A stretch of 43,886 nucleotides of DNA from Deltaproteobacteria bacterium. GTDB taxonomy: Bacteria > UBA10199 > 2-02-FULL-50-16 > JAJFLM01. Position numbers and translations under genes: made by a program. This document shows, one piece after another, positions 1 to 8,799 of the stretch. Each line of letters opens with the position of its first letter. Positions within the stretch are counted from its first letter, which is position 1. The stretch lies in assembly GCA_021772655.1 (NCBI GenBank), contig JAJFLM010000202.1, positions 1 to 43,886 of the forward strand, written 5' to 3'. Below the pieces are notes generated by a model. That model made no database searches. It was not told the origin of the DNA and worked only from the letters and a program-made list of their open reading frames with translations.

Positions 1-1221
1 ACCAAACATAATATTTCGTGGTTCTTGTGAATTATTTCGGTAGAGCAGATTAGAACTCTCAGCACAAACATGAGTCAGTCCCCAGGTGAATGGAATTGAG
101 AAGCATCCACGCAGTCCAACTGTCAGGGATGAAAGCTCCTCATTCGTTGGATTTGAGTGCTCTGCTGTTTTCAAGGTCCCTGCAATAGGGGTACTCAGGC
201 TCACATAACTGAGCTGTACAACTGGCTCAGCAATTATAGAATGACGAGTGATTAGCATTCTCTCACCAGTTTTTGTTCTATTGGATCCATCTGCTTCAAT
301 TATAGCAGCATCAAGAAGCTGAAAATTATAGAGCCCACGAACTCCAACATCAAAAGTATCGATTCTCGCGAGTGAGTAAGATCCCGTATCAAAGTTCCCT
401 AAAAATATACCAACGCCACCACGAAGATCAAAGATTCCTCGCTGAAAAGGCCCGGCCCAGCCACCTGAAACGCTTATCATCGGCGCTATTTTATGAAAGT
501 CTCCCCATACAAAGTTCTCTAACCCATCACGCAGATTGCTGTTAGTAACCTGTCTACGAACTTGTCGTGCTAATTTTTGGCTGCATGATTGTGGCTCTTC
601 ATCTGCATATATTGTAGATGTCGTGCATAGATCCTTACGCTCTTTTACAGAAAGAGATGCCATTAAATGAGATAATTCTCTCTCAGATAAATCACCATCA
701 CTATCCAAATAGTCAGTAGGCCATCCTCTGTAAGTATCTTGGTAAGTGTTATTAAATTCTGTTTTATGTCCATCTTGAAATTGAATGCTAACCCTTTCAG
801 GATTATCGTTAATTGGCATTCTGAAGCGAATATCATTTCTTGATTTAAGCCTGATAGAGAGCTCAGGGTTATCGAAATCAAGATTATCAACATCATATTC
901 ATCTGACAACAGCTGTAGCAGCAATTCACGTCGTTCGTCTGTTAATTTGATGCTCCCAGCACCAGACTGAAAAACCTTGAGCTGACTCGGAGACAAAGAA
1001 AGCTCATACCAAGCAGCAGGATAGCTAAAACTTCCACCGTTTTCATATAGCTCTGTTTTTCTTAAGACAATTTCGATAAAATACTCTGATTCCGCGCTAG
1101 GGTTTGCTTTGATACTAGGAGTACTTCCAACCGTCTCCACGGGCTCGCTATCACTCGTGAATGAATCAGGACGCTGAGTTAAGTTTTGTTGATCTCGTAA
1201 TGAGATTCCATATAAAGACAT
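1..1221 (-). CDS. Uncharacterised protein, C-terminus beyond window edge
   Basis: An uninterrupted minus-strand frame runs from ATG at 1221 to base 1 with no stop, giving 407 codons that begin MSLYGISLRDQQNL and leave the window at RNIMFG. The start is set by a strong Shine-Dalgarno (GGGAGGT) 5 nt upstream. No signal peptide or membrane segment is visible. About residues 30-130 are mixed and acidic. Near residue 175 the stretch DYLDSDGDLSEREL resembles an EF-hand calcium loop (D, D, G, L and E at loop positions 3, 5, 6, 8 and 12, but Y at position 1). The last 170 residues alternate polar and hydrophobic residues and are glycine-rich, suggesting beta structure. I do not recognise a family. 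It is the last gene of a minus-strand group with the glycosidase and adaptor genes but has its own leader of about 200 bp. Confidence 0.8.
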   Translation of the reverse strand, partial: MSLYGISLRDQQNLTQRPDSFTSDSEPVETVGSTPSIKANPSAESEYFIEIVLRKTELYENGGSFSYPAAWYELSLSPSQLKVFQSGAGSIKLTDERRELLLQLLSDEYDVDNLDFDNPELSIRLKSRNDIRFRMPINDNPERVSIQFQDGHKTEFNNTYQDTYRGWPTDYLDSDGDLSERELSHLMASLSVKERKDLCTTSTIYADEEPQSCSQKLARQVRRQVTNSNLRDGLENFVWGDFHKIAPMISVSGGWAGPFQRGIFDLRGGVGIFLGNFDTGSYSLARIDTFDVGVRGLYNFQLLDAAIIEADGSNRTKTGERMLITRHSIIAEPVVQLSYVSLSTPIAGTLKTAEHSNPTNEELSSLTVGLRGCFSIPFTWGLTHVCAESSNLLYRNNSQEPRNIMFG

Positions 1222-1270
1222 GACATACCTCCCAAATTGGATGCTCGTTAAGATTACCAAATCGGTAAAT

Positions 1271-1298
1271 ACATCGCGTACCTATGCTTGTTTGTTGT
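1271..1298 (-). promoter_or_regulatory. Weak version of the GCAAC/CGATGA promoter element
   Basis: Read on the minus strand this is ACAACAAA, 12 nt, then CGCGATGT. It resembles the GCAACAAA-N11-GGCGATGA element before the lipid kinase gene near 40710. The spacer is one base longer and the element lies about 50 nt from the start codon rather than 7-19. It may drive the gene starting at 1221. Low confidence. Confidence 0.3.
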
Positions 1299-1418
1299 GA
1301 TGTGTTTCGTGTTAAATTATTCGAGTGTCGGGTTTCTGTGTTCTATAGAATACAAAGTAAGGTAGGGGCACATTCAAAAAAACAAGCGAGTAGTAAAGAA
1401 CTTTGATTGAATCAATCG

Positions 1419-2156
1419 CTATAGATTCGATGGAATCACTTTAGGTGTCACTATCAGAAAATTAGGCACCGGCACACGCCCTGCAAATGAAAGTTGCTTG
1501 TCACCCGCTTGCAAATAAAACTGTGTGGAACGGCCCCCATCAAAGTTAAGGGCATCCTGACAATGCGGCTGCAAGCTCTGAGCGAATTCTTGCAAAGTTA
1601 TCGGCACCGGTGCCGCAACAGCTAGGATCACTTCTTTTTTAGATGTTACACAAATACCAGAGCGTCGTTTAGGGATCGCTGCTTTAAACTGCGGTGTCTT
1701 ACCTTTGATCACCAAACGCGGGCCACTTTGAATTGCCAAATCAGGTTTCAAACCCGCATGATAATCACGCGTATGAATAATACGTGGTCGTTTACCCTTT
1801 AAGAAGAACACTCCCCAAGCGGCCTTACGAAGAGCACGCAGTTGAACTCCTTTGCGCACCAACAAACCCATTCCTGAGCCAGCCGGCGTAAAAAAACTCG
1901 CATTGATCGCAGCGATGATTGGATGAACCCCTTTGAGTTCAGCCAAGTGGGCACGAGTTTTGCCGTGATCGGCCGCCCGCAAAATATCCAAATCATAATG
2001 TTTGGGAGAGAATTTTAATAAGTGAACCTGAGCTTCAGGTGCTGGCACAATTTGTTGGTAAGATAAATGCGACTCTAAAGTCTGCCAAGCTTGTGCGGTT
2101 GCAGCACCTATCAGCCAAGCTGCCAATAAACTAACAGCAATGATGTTGGGTTTCAT
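1419..2156 (-). CDS. Secreted phosphodiester glycosidase-like protein (DUF2233/NAGPA domain)
   Basis: The mature part matches the phosphodiester glycosidase (DUF2233, NAGPA) domain. It has the conserved AAINASFF segment near residue 85 and the NFDGGRSTQ motif near residue 205, equivalent to the family's N-G-G-F-F and D-G-G-x-S motifs. The family cleaves sugar-phosphodiester linkages; the substrate here is unknown. An N-terminal hydrophobic segment ending AAWLIGAATAQA is a typical Sec signal peptide, so the protein is probably periplasmic. I chose ATG at 2156; an in-frame TTG lies 9 nt upstream at 2165. No Shine-Dalgarno is visible. It starts 16 nt after the stop of the adaptor lipoprotein gene and is probably co-transcribed with it. 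It ends with TAG. Confidence 0.82.
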   Translation of the reverse strand: MKPNIIAVSLLAAWLIGAATAQAWQTLESHLSYQQIVPAPEAQVHLLKFSPKHYDLDILRAADHGKTRAHLAELKGVHPIIAAINASFFTPAGSGMGLLVRKGVQLRALRKAAWGVFFLKGKRPRIIHTRDYHAGLKPDLAIQSGPRLVIKGKTPQFKAAIPKRRSGICVTSKKEVILAVAAPVPITLQEFAQSLQPHCQDALNFDGGRSTQFYLQAGDKQLSFAGRVPVPNFLIVTPKVIPSNL

Positions 2157-2171
2157 AGTGAACAAGACACG

Positions 2172-3296
2172 CTATTCAGGCGGCGCTACCGCAGTTCTGA
2201 TCTCGACCTTGTTCCCATGCTTTAAGGTCTTGGGGGGATCCACAATAATAATTGTGCCTTCCTCCACACCCTTTTGTACGGCCACTTCATCACCGCTCGC
2301 TCGCCCTAACTTGACACGCAGTTGTTTGGCCACTCCGTTTTCAATGGAAAATACCACGGTTTTTTTATCACGCAGTGCCACGGCTGATTTTGGAATTGCC
2401 AACTTCTTCGTCTTTTTATCTGTCGACAACGTGACCGGAAAATTCATCCCGGTTTTCAACTGACCTTCTGAATTATCCAACTTACAAAAGACATCAAAGG
2501 TGCGGGTCAAAGGATCCACCGCCACCCCAACTTCGGTAATCTTCACCGTCGCCGCTTGTTCTACTCCAGGGAGATTGACTTGTAATAATTGGCCTCGATA
2601 GGTGGCGGGGATAAATTCTTCAGGTAAAGGAACCCGTAACTTAACGGGGTCATCTTGAATCACTTCCATCAAAAATTGTCCTTCGGTCACCGGCATCCCA
2701 TCCTCAACACTGCGATTGAGAACCACTCCCGCAATAGGACTTTTCACTTCAATATTTTCGGCGACCTTTTCTAGATAAGCAATTTCCGTCTTGGCACGTT
2801 TAGAACGCGCTTTTTCATATTCTAAGTGCTTATCAATCAAATCATAAACCGCCGCCGAGATTTCTTCTTCGTCTAATAAAGTGTCCCGATTTTCTAGACG
2901 GTTTTGCTCAAAATCTATCGCCGCATCCGCTTCCTCCGCCTCAGCCCGAACAAAATCTAACTTAGCAGAAACTAAAGTGTTTTCGAATCTAATGACCTGA
3001 GTCCCCCCACTAATCCGCTGCCCCTCACGTACCAACACGGAACCTATCGTCCCATTGGCACTGGCATTGAGCTTGATACTATTGGAAGGCACAATTTCAC
3101 CAGTGGTGCTGTGAACCAGGGGAATTTCTTTACTTTTTACCATCACAGCTAAGACTTCATCGACCTCCTCTTGACCGACCTTGCCTTGCTGAGGACCATC
3201 GGTACGCGGAAAGCAGCCCACCGTGGCTAAAGCCCCTGAAGCTATCAATAAAGCCATCCCAAAACGGAGGCCCGCTGTTTTTTGATACCGACTCAT
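2172..3296 (-). CDS. RND/HlyD-type periplasmic adaptor lipoprotein
   Basis: This is a 374-aa membrane-fusion (periplasmic adaptor) protein of the AcrA/MdtA type. The order is N-terminal signal with a lipobox-like ATVGC (Cys28, a degenerate box), a lipoyl-like half (NASANGTIGSVLVREGQ, residues 78-92), an alpha-helical hairpin of about 75 residues, the second lipoyl half (IEVKSPIAGVVLNRSVEDG), a beta-barrel domain and a membrane-proximal domain. Such proteins link an inner-membrane RND or ABC pump to an outer-membrane channel. No pump or TolC-type channel gene lies in the window; the next gene in the direction of transcription is the phosphodiester glycosidase. The pump may therefore be elsewhere, or the adaptor may serve another exporter. 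Confidence 0.88.
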   Translation of the reverse strand: MSRYQKTAGLRFGMALLIASGALATVGCFPRTDGPQQGKVGQEEVDEVLAVMVKSKEIPLVHSTTGEIVPSNSIKLNASANGTIGSVLVREGQRISGGTQVIRFENTLVSAKLDFVRAEAEEADAAIDFEQNRLENRDTLLDEEEISAAVYDLIDKHLEYEKARSKRAKTEIAYLEKVAENIEVKSPIAGVVLNRSVEDGMPVTEGQFLMEVIQDDPVKLRVPLPEEFIPATYRGQLLQVNLPGVEQAATVKITEVGVAVDPLTRTFDVFCKLDNSEGQLKTGMNFPVTLSTDKKTKKLAIPKSAVALRDKKTVVFSIENGVAKQLRVKLGRASGDEVAVQKGVEEGTIIIVDPPKTLKHGNKVEIRTAVAPPE

Positions 3297-3308
3297 GGAA
3301 TAGAGAAC

Positions 3309-3336
3309 ATTCTAGGGGAAATTAAATCAAAAGCAA
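3309..3336 (-). promoter_or_regulatory. Candidate sigma-70-type promoter for the adaptor gene
   Basis: On the minus strand TTGCTT (3336-3331), a 16-nt spacer and TAGAAT (3314-3309, five of six consensus bases) precede the ATG at 3296 by 12 nt. No Shine-Dalgarno lies between, so the transcript would have almost no leader. Confidence 0.45.
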
Positions 3337-3372
3337 TAATAAAATTAGGTAGTTAGGTGTAATTTTTAGGTT

Positions 3373-3406
3373 GGGCGCAAGCGCCCTGATTTAGCAATAA
3401 AATCAG
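3373..3406. repeat. Two adjacent small inverted repeats in the adaptor/glyQS intergenic region
   Basis: GGGCGC-AA-GCGCCC (3373-3386) is followed directly by TGATTT-N7-AAATCA. They could be a pair of tandem hairpins or operator half-sites between the divergent adaptor and GlyRS genes. Neither is followed by a T-run on either strand, so they are poor candidates for intrinsic terminators. Confidence 0.5.
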
Positions 3407-3466
3407 CCGAATGATCGTAATAAGCACAGCCTACTGCCAGAGCCAATTGAAGGAGCACGCTCCCCC

Positions 3467-3495
3467 TTGACACCCCCGACGCAGCGGACTACTCA
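3467..3495 (+). promoter_or_regulatory. Candidate promoter for glyQS
   Basis: A perfect TTGACA (3467-3472), a 17-nt spacer and TACTCA (3490-3495) end 11 nt before the ATG of the GlyRS gene. The -10 box is poor, but the same layout (TTGACC-N17-TACACA) precedes mfd. No Shine-Dalgarno is present, consistent with a very short leader. Confidence 0.4.
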
Positions 3496-3506
3496 CACGG
3501 GTTCTT

Positions 3507-4808
3507 ATGAATAACCAAGTCAGCATGGAATTATTAGTGTCGCTGTGCAAGCGACGCGGGATTATCTTTCAATCTAGCGAACCCTACGGCGGTATCGGCG
3601 GTTTTTGGGATTACGGTCCAGTGGGGGTTGAATTACGCAATCGCATCAAGTCCCATTGGTGGCGTTATATGGTGCAATACCGGGATGATGTCGTAGGTTT
3701 AGATACCTCCATCATTGCCCATCCCCAGACCTGGGTGGCTTCGGGTCATGTCGACAGCTTTTCAGACCCCATGGTCGACTGCAAACAGTGCAAAAAGCGC
3801 TTTCGCACCGATCAAATTCCTGACTTGGAACAATGCCCGGCCTGTGGTGGCGAACTCACAGAACCCCGTGAGTTTAACCTCATGTTCAAAACCTTTGTGG
3901 GCCCGGTGCAAGATGATGCTTCGGTGGCCTATTTACGCCCCGAAACCTGCCAATCTATTTTTACACAATTCAAAAACACTATGACCACGGCGCGTAAGAA
4001 GCCTCCCTTTGGTATTGCCCAAGTAGGGAAAAGCTTCCGCAATGAAATCACCCCGCGCAATTTTATTTTCCGTAGCCGTGAGTTTGAACAAATGGAAATG
4101 GAATTTTTCTGTACCGCTCAAGAGTCTGGGCGCTTCTACGATTATTGGGTGCAAGAACGTTTTAATTGGTTCGTGAATTTAGGCGTCCGCAAAGAAAACC
4201 TGCGCCTACGCCCGCATACCGCCGATGAATTAGCCCATTACGCAAATGGCTGTACTGATGTAGAGTATGAGTTTCCCTTTGGTTGGTCTGAATTAGAAGG
4301 GATTGCCGACCGTGGCAACTATGATCTCTCACAACATGCCAAAGTATCTGGCAAAGATTTTTCAGTGGTTGATGATCAAACAAACGAAAAATATATCCCG
4401 AACGTGGTCGAAAGTTCTGTAGGGGTAGATCGCACCTTATTAACCGTGTTGGCAGATGCCTATCGTGAAGAAACGGTCAACGGCGAAACGCGGATTGTTT
4501 TAAAAATCAATCCTGAGATTGCCCCCTACCAAGTAGCGATGTTCCCTTTGTCTAAAAAACTGAGCGAACCTGCCAAAAAAGTAGAAATTGCCTTACGCAA
4601 AAAATTCAGCATCGACTTTGATGCCATTGGTAGCATCGGCAAACGGTATCGCCGTCACGATGAGGTTGGCACGCCCTTCTGTGTGACCTATGATTTTGAT
4701 TCCGAAGAGGACCACAAGGTAACCGTCCGCAGTCGCGACACCATGGAACAAGATCGTGTATCAGTTGATCAATTGGAATTATATTTGGAAGAAAAATTTA
4801 AGCGTTAG
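3507..4808 (+). CDS. glyQS: Glycyl-tRNA synthetase, single-chain dimeric type
   Basis: This is a 433-aa class II GlyRS that charges tRNA-Gly. Visible are the N-terminal motif-1 region (GGIGGFWDYGPVGVELRN), a zinc-knuckle-like insertion CKQC...CPACGG at about residues 92-115, the motif-2 stretch GKSFRNEITPRNFIFRSREF, the ESSVGVDRT motif-3 region, and a C-terminal anticodon-binding domain (IAPYQVAMFPL...). It is the alpha2 form found in archaea, eukaryotes and some bacteria rather than the alpha2beta2 form usual in gamma-proteobacteria. The start ATG has no clear Shine-Dalgarno and lies 11 nt after a candidate -10 box. The gene for pyruvate phosphate dikinase follows after 33 nt on the same strand. 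Confidence 0.97.
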   Translation: MNNQVSMELLVSLCKRRGIIFQSSEPYGGIGGFWDYGPVGVELRNRIKSHWWRYMVQYRDDVVGLDTSIIAHPQTWVASGHVDSFSDPMVDCKQCKKRFRTDQIPDLEQCPACGGELTEPREFNLMFKTFVGPVQDDASVAYLRPETCQSIFTQFKNTMTTARKKPPFGIAQVGKSFRNEITPRNFIFRSREFEQMEMEFFCTAQESGRFYDYWVQERFNWFVNLGVRKENLRLRPHTADELAHYANGCTDVEYEFPFGWSELEGIADRGNYDLSQHAKVSGKDFSVVDDQTNEKYIPNVVESSVGVDRTLLTVLADAYREETVNGETRIVLKINPEIAPYQVAMFPLSKKLSEPAKKVEIALRKKFSIDFDAIGSIGKRYRRHDEVGTPFCVTYDFDSEEDHKVTVRSRDTMEQDRVSVDQLELYLEEKFKR

Positions 4809-4841
4809 TAGTCCTACGTAATATTTTCAAGGAGAAACAAA

Positions 4842-7499
4842 GTGGCAGAGAAATACGTGTATTGTTTTGGTGATGGACAGGCCGATGGTACCGTCGATCA
4901 AAAGAACTTGCTCGGCGGCAAAGGCGCCAACCTCGCGGAGATGAGTCGTCTCGGCATCCCGGTTCCTCCTGGCTTTACGATCACCACGGATGTCTGCACC
5001 TATTACTATGACCATAACGAGGAATACCCTAAAAGTTTAGCTCAAGAAATCGACGTCGCCCTTAATAAGATGGAAAGCAGCATGGGCGCAGAATTCGGCA
5101 GCACATCCAACCCTTTATTAGTTTCTGTCCGTTCCGGCGCACGCGTCAGCATGCCCGGCATGATGGATACCGTGCTCAACTTAGGTTTGAACGATGAAAC
5201 CGTTTTAGGCTTAGCCGAGCGAAGTCAAGATGCTCGTTTTGCCTTTGATAGCTACCGGCGCTTCATTCAAATGTACGGCAACGTTGTCATGGGCATGGAT
5301 GGCGAAAATTTTGAACATATTTTAGAACGCGCCAAACAACGTCGCGGAATTACTTTAGATACTGAATTAACCGTGGATGATCTCCAAGGCATGGTCAAAA
5401 GTTACAAAGAAGTCATTGCCGAAAAAACCGGCAAGACCTTTCCCCAAGATCCTAAAGAGCAACTTTGGGGAGCTATCACCGCGGTCTTTGGTTCATGGAA
5501 CAACAAACGTGCCATTGATTATCGTAGAATTAATAATATTCCTGGGCTTTGGGGCACGGCTGTCAACGTCCAAGCCATGGTCTTTGGCAACATGGGACAA
5601 GATTGCGGTACCGGCGTTGCCTTTACACGTGATCCTTCCACGGGTGAAAAGGTATTTTTTGGTGAGTACCTCGTAAATGCTCAAGGTGAGGATGTGGTGG
5701 CCGGCATCCGCACACCCCAACCCATTTGTCGTAAACCGGAAATGCCTAAACATGTGCAAACCATGGAAGACGTCTTCCCCAAGGCCTATAAAACTTTAGT
5801 CGACATCTACCAAAAGTTAGAAGCCCATTACCGTGACATGCAAGACATCGAATTTACTATCCAGCAAGGTAAAGTTTGGATGTTGCAAACTCGTAATGGT
5901 AAGCGCACGGCCCAAGCCGCCGTCAAGTTGGCCGTGGACATGGTCGCAGAAAAATTAATCACTGAAAAAGAATCTATCTCTCGGGTCAGCCCAGAACAAT
6001 TAGACCAACTCTTACACCCACGCTTAGACAAAAATGTGGAAGGAGATGTGTTGACCAAAGGTTTACCCGCCTCTCCAGGTGCCGCCGTGGGTGCGGTAGT
6101 CTTTAACTCCGATGAAGCCGAACAACGTGCGGCACAAGGAGATAGTGTTATTTTAGTGCGCCTAGAAACATCTCCTGAAGATATTCATGGGATGCACGCG
6201 GCTGCCGGTGTCTTAACCGCTCGCGGTGGTATGACCTCACATGCGGCCGTGGTAGCGCGTGGCATGGGCAAATGCTGTGTCACAGGTGCCAGCGAAGTCC
6301 AAATTGATTATGAAAACAATCGTTTCTTTGTAGGCAATACGGTTATTCATGCCAACGACGTTATTACTTTAGATGGTTCCTCAGGCGAAGTTTTCAAAGG
6401 ACCGATCCCTACCATTCAACCAGAGCTCTCTGGTGACTTTGGTATTTTTATGGATTGGTGTGATAAATACCGTACTTTAAAAATTCGCACCAATGCCGAC
6501 ACACCAGAAGATTGCCTGACCGCCCGTAATTTTGGCGCTGAAGGGATCGGCTTATGTCGTACCGAACATATGTTCTTTGAACCCGATCGCATTGAAGCCG
6601 TGCGTCGCATGATTGTTGCTGAAAACCCCGCAGCACGTGAGAAAGCTTTGGCAGAACTTTTACCCTTTCAGAAAAGTGACTTTAAAGAAATTCTCCGTAC
6701 TATGGATGGCTTTCCGGTAAATATCCGTCTGTTGGACCCACCCTTACATGAGTTCTTACCGCACGGGAAAAAAGAAATTGCTGAATTAGCCAATAGCTTA
6801 AGCATCCCACTCGAACGACTGAACGCCACCCTCGAGAATCTACATGAAGCAAACCCCATGTTAGGACACCGCGGTTGTCGCTTAGCTATTACGTATCCTG
6901 AAATTTATAAGATGCAGGCACGCGCCATCATGGAAGCAGCCTGTGAACTGGTAAAAGATGAATCAATTAATGTCATTCCAGAAATCATGATTCCACTGGT
7001 CGGCATCGACAAAGAACTGGAACAGATCCGCGGTGAAGTCAATGGCATCTGCCAAGAAGTCGTTAAAGCCATGGGGGTTAAAGTGGAATACCACATTGGC
7101 ACCATGATTGAGTTGCCACGTGCCGCGCTCACTGCTGACACTATTGCACAACACGCCGATTTCTTCTCATTTGGAACCAACGATCTGACCCAAATGACTT
7201 TTGGTGTGTCACGCGATGACGCAAATAAATTTCTCCCCTATTATGTGGACACAGAAATCTTACCCCGCGACCCCTTCTCTGTCTTGGACCAAGCGGGTGT
7301 CGGCCAGTTGATTAAAATTGGACTTGAAAAAGGCTTATCAACCAATCCTCAGTTAAAAGTCGGTGTTTGTGGAGAACACGGCGGCGAACCCAGTTCGATT
7401 GCCTTTTTCCATCATTTAGGCTTGAACTATGTCAGCTGCTCACCTTACCGGGTACCTGCAGCACGTTTAGCGGCCGCGCAGGTAAATCTGCAAAGCTAA
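4842..7499 (+). CDS. ppdK: Pyruvate, phosphate dikinase
   Basis: This 885-aa enzyme interconverts pyruvate + ATP + Pi and PEP + AMP + PPi. The N-terminal ATP-grasp domain opens with FGDGQADGTVDQKNLLGGKG. The central phosphohistidine domain carries GGMTSHAAVVARGMG, with His467 as the phosphate carrier and Thr465 at the site regulated by phosphorylation in homologues. The C-terminal PEP/pyruvate barrel has GTNDLTQMTFGVSRDD and ends with the catalytic-Cys region VGVCGEHGGEP. The length is typical. The GTG start at 4842 is fixed by AAGGAG 7 nt upstream. It probably shares a transcript with glyQS. Confidence 0.97.
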   Translation: MAEKYVYCFGDGQADGTVDQKNLLGGKGANLAEMSRLGIPVPPGFTITTDVCTYYYDHNEEYPKSLAQEIDVALNKMESSMGAEFGSTSNPLLVSVRSGARVSMPGMMDTVLNLGLNDETVLGLAERSQDARFAFDSYRRFIQMYGNVVMGMDGENFEHILERAKQRRGITLDTELTVDDLQGMVKSYKEVIAEKTGKTFPQDPKEQLWGAITAVFGSWNNKRAIDYRRINNIPGLWGTAVNVQAMVFGNMGQDCGTGVAFTRDPSTGEKVFFGEYLVNAQGEDVVAGIRTPQPICRKPEMPKHVQTMEDVFPKAYKTLVDIYQKLEAHYRDMQDIEFTIQQGKVWMLQTRNGKRTAQAAVKLAVDMVAEKLITEKESISRVSPEQLDQLLHPRLDKNVEGDVLTKGLPASPGAAVGAVVFNSDEAEQRAAQGDSVILVRLETSPEDIHGMHAAAGVLTARGGMTSHAAVVARGMGKCCVTGASEVQIDYENNRFFVGNTVIHANDVITLDGSSGEVFKGPIPTIQPELSGDFGIFMDWCDKYRTLKIRTNADTPEDCLTARNFGAEGIGLCRTEHMFFEPDRIEAVRRMIVAENPAAREKALAELLPFQKSDFKEILRTMDGFPVNIRLLDPPLHEFLPHGKKEIAELANSLSIPLERLNATLENLHEANPMLGHRGCRLAITYPEIYKMQARAIMEAACELVKDESINVIPEIMIPLVGIDKELEQIRGEVNGICQEVVKAMGVKVEYHIGTMIELPRAALTADTIAQHADFFSFGTNDLTQMTFGVSRDDANKFLPYYVDTEILPRDPFSVLDQAGVGQLIKIGLEKGLSTNPQLKVGVCGEHGGEPSSIAFFHHLGLNYVSCSPYRVPAARLAAAQVNLQS

Positions 7500-7529
7500 T
7501 AATTAAGTTAACCGGGAGTATTGCTTCTC

Positions 7530-8774
7530 ATGCTAAAAAAACTACACCGCCTCGTTAAAGCTAGCTCTGCTCGCATTAGATTAACTTCCTATGGTTTAAT
7601 ATTAGTACTCAACTGCTTTCTATTCTCTAGCTGCGCCGGCGACCCCTTATTTGTTGCCATCGGCAATAATTTATCAGGGCCTATTTCCATTGTCATCGAT
7701 GCCGCTAACAACCGGGCTTACGTGGTCAACTCAAATTTAAATGTCGCCTTTGATGACGCCACTCTGCTTACTTTAGATATCTCAAACCCAGAGCAACCCG
7801 TTATTTTAAACCACCCCAATAATCCGATATCTATTCCAAGTTTATCTGGGGAAGCTTTTTTGGATACCGCAAACCAACAGCTTTTGGTCACTAATCGACT
7901 CTCCAATAATAAAAATGATATCATCGACGAACTCTTAAGAATTAATGTCAACGAAGCCGGTAGTTTTGGCACAACTGAAGAGTTCTCAAGCGGTGAAAAC
8001 CCTTTTGGTATTGCCTGCTGTGATGCCTCTAATAACTTTTATGTTGTTTCAGATGGCACCTTAGAAAGTTTTGAGCTTAACGACCCAAACAATAATGTGA
8101 CCCAATCATTAGAAGTGACGCTACAAAATGGCAATGTTGTCAAAGGAGATTCAACCACACACATTGCTATTTTAGGGCAACAAGCCTTTTTAAGTAATCG
8201 TGCCGGGATTATCTATGTCATCAACTTGGATAAAGCTACGGATACCAGCCTAAATCCCATTGATTATCTGATCACTGACATGGAAGAGTTGCGGGCCATT
8301 ACTACGGATGGAAACAACATTTATGTGACTGAGGCTGATTTCAATGATGACGATGTGCATCGCCTACGAGTGATTAATCCAGAAACGGTTCCCCCTATTG
8401 CAGAAAACAGCGAAGCCATTACAGAAATTGATATTGAGGACACACGTACCATTAACGATACTGATATTAATGTGCAGCAAGAAACTTTATCTTTGGACAA
8501 AGATTCAAATGCTATGCTGGTCTATCTAGACAAACTTTATGTCGCCAGCGAAGAAGAAAATTCCCTTAAAATATTTGATCTCTCTAACCCTGGTGATATC
8601 AGCGAAGCCACAGAACTTAATTTAGGTTCCGGAACCCTGTCAGGACAAGGACCTTTTGCCTTAACCGCCGCAAATTTGGGGGGTACCGATTATCTCTATG
8701 TCGGCAACCTGGATTCCAATAATATTTTGATTATCAACTTAAATACTCAAAGTATTGTCGCTAGCTTTCCTTAA
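7530..8774 (+). CDS. Putative beta-propeller lipoprotein
   Basis: From ATG at 7530 the protein has a basic N-terminus, a hydrophobic segment and a lipobox-like FSSC (Cys35), so it is probably a lipoprotein. The rest contains recurring short blocks such as ISIVIDAANNRAYVVNSN, IAILGQQAFLSNRAGIIYVI, LYVASEEENSLKIFDLSNPGD and DYLYVGNLDSNNILIINL. These are typical of YncE/LVIVD-type beta-propellers, whose blades bind proteins or ligands at the cell surface. No catalytic motif is visible. A GGGAG lies 11 nt upstream of this ATG; an in-frame TTG at 7521 is only 2-3 nt from it and less likely. The gene follows ppdK by 30 nt. Confidence 0.75.
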   Translation: MLKKLHRLVKASSARIRLTSYGLILVLNCFLFSSCAGDPLFVAIGNNLSGPISIVIDAANNRAYVVNSNLNVAFDDATLLTLDISNPEQPVILNHPNNPISIPSLSGEAFLDTANQQLLVTNRLSNNKNDIIDELLRINVNEAGSFGTTEEFSSGENPFGIACCDASNNFYVVSDGTLESFELNDPNNNVTQSLEVTLQNGNVVKGDSTTHIAILGQQAFLSNRAGIIYVINLDKATDTSLNPIDYLITDMEELRAITTDGNNIYVTEADFNDDDVHRLRVINPETVPPIAENSEAITEIDIEDTRTINDTDINVQQETLSLDKDSNAMLVYLDKLYVASEEENSLKIFDLSNPGDISEATELNLGSGTLSGQGPFALTAANLGGTDYLYVGNLDSNNILIINLNTQSIVASFP

Positions 8775-8799
8775 CGCAATAATGGCAAACTCGGCGCGC

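Noticed and set aside
1362-1370. Second copy of the GTAGGGGC repeat end
   Set aside because: GTAGGGGCA occurs but no GCCCCTAC partner or hairpin lies nearby, so it is taken as chance.
2140-2463. Plus-strand ORF of 107 codons within the adaptor gene
   Set aside because: It lies opposite the well-supported adaptor gene, lacks any domain and reads as the complement of its codons.
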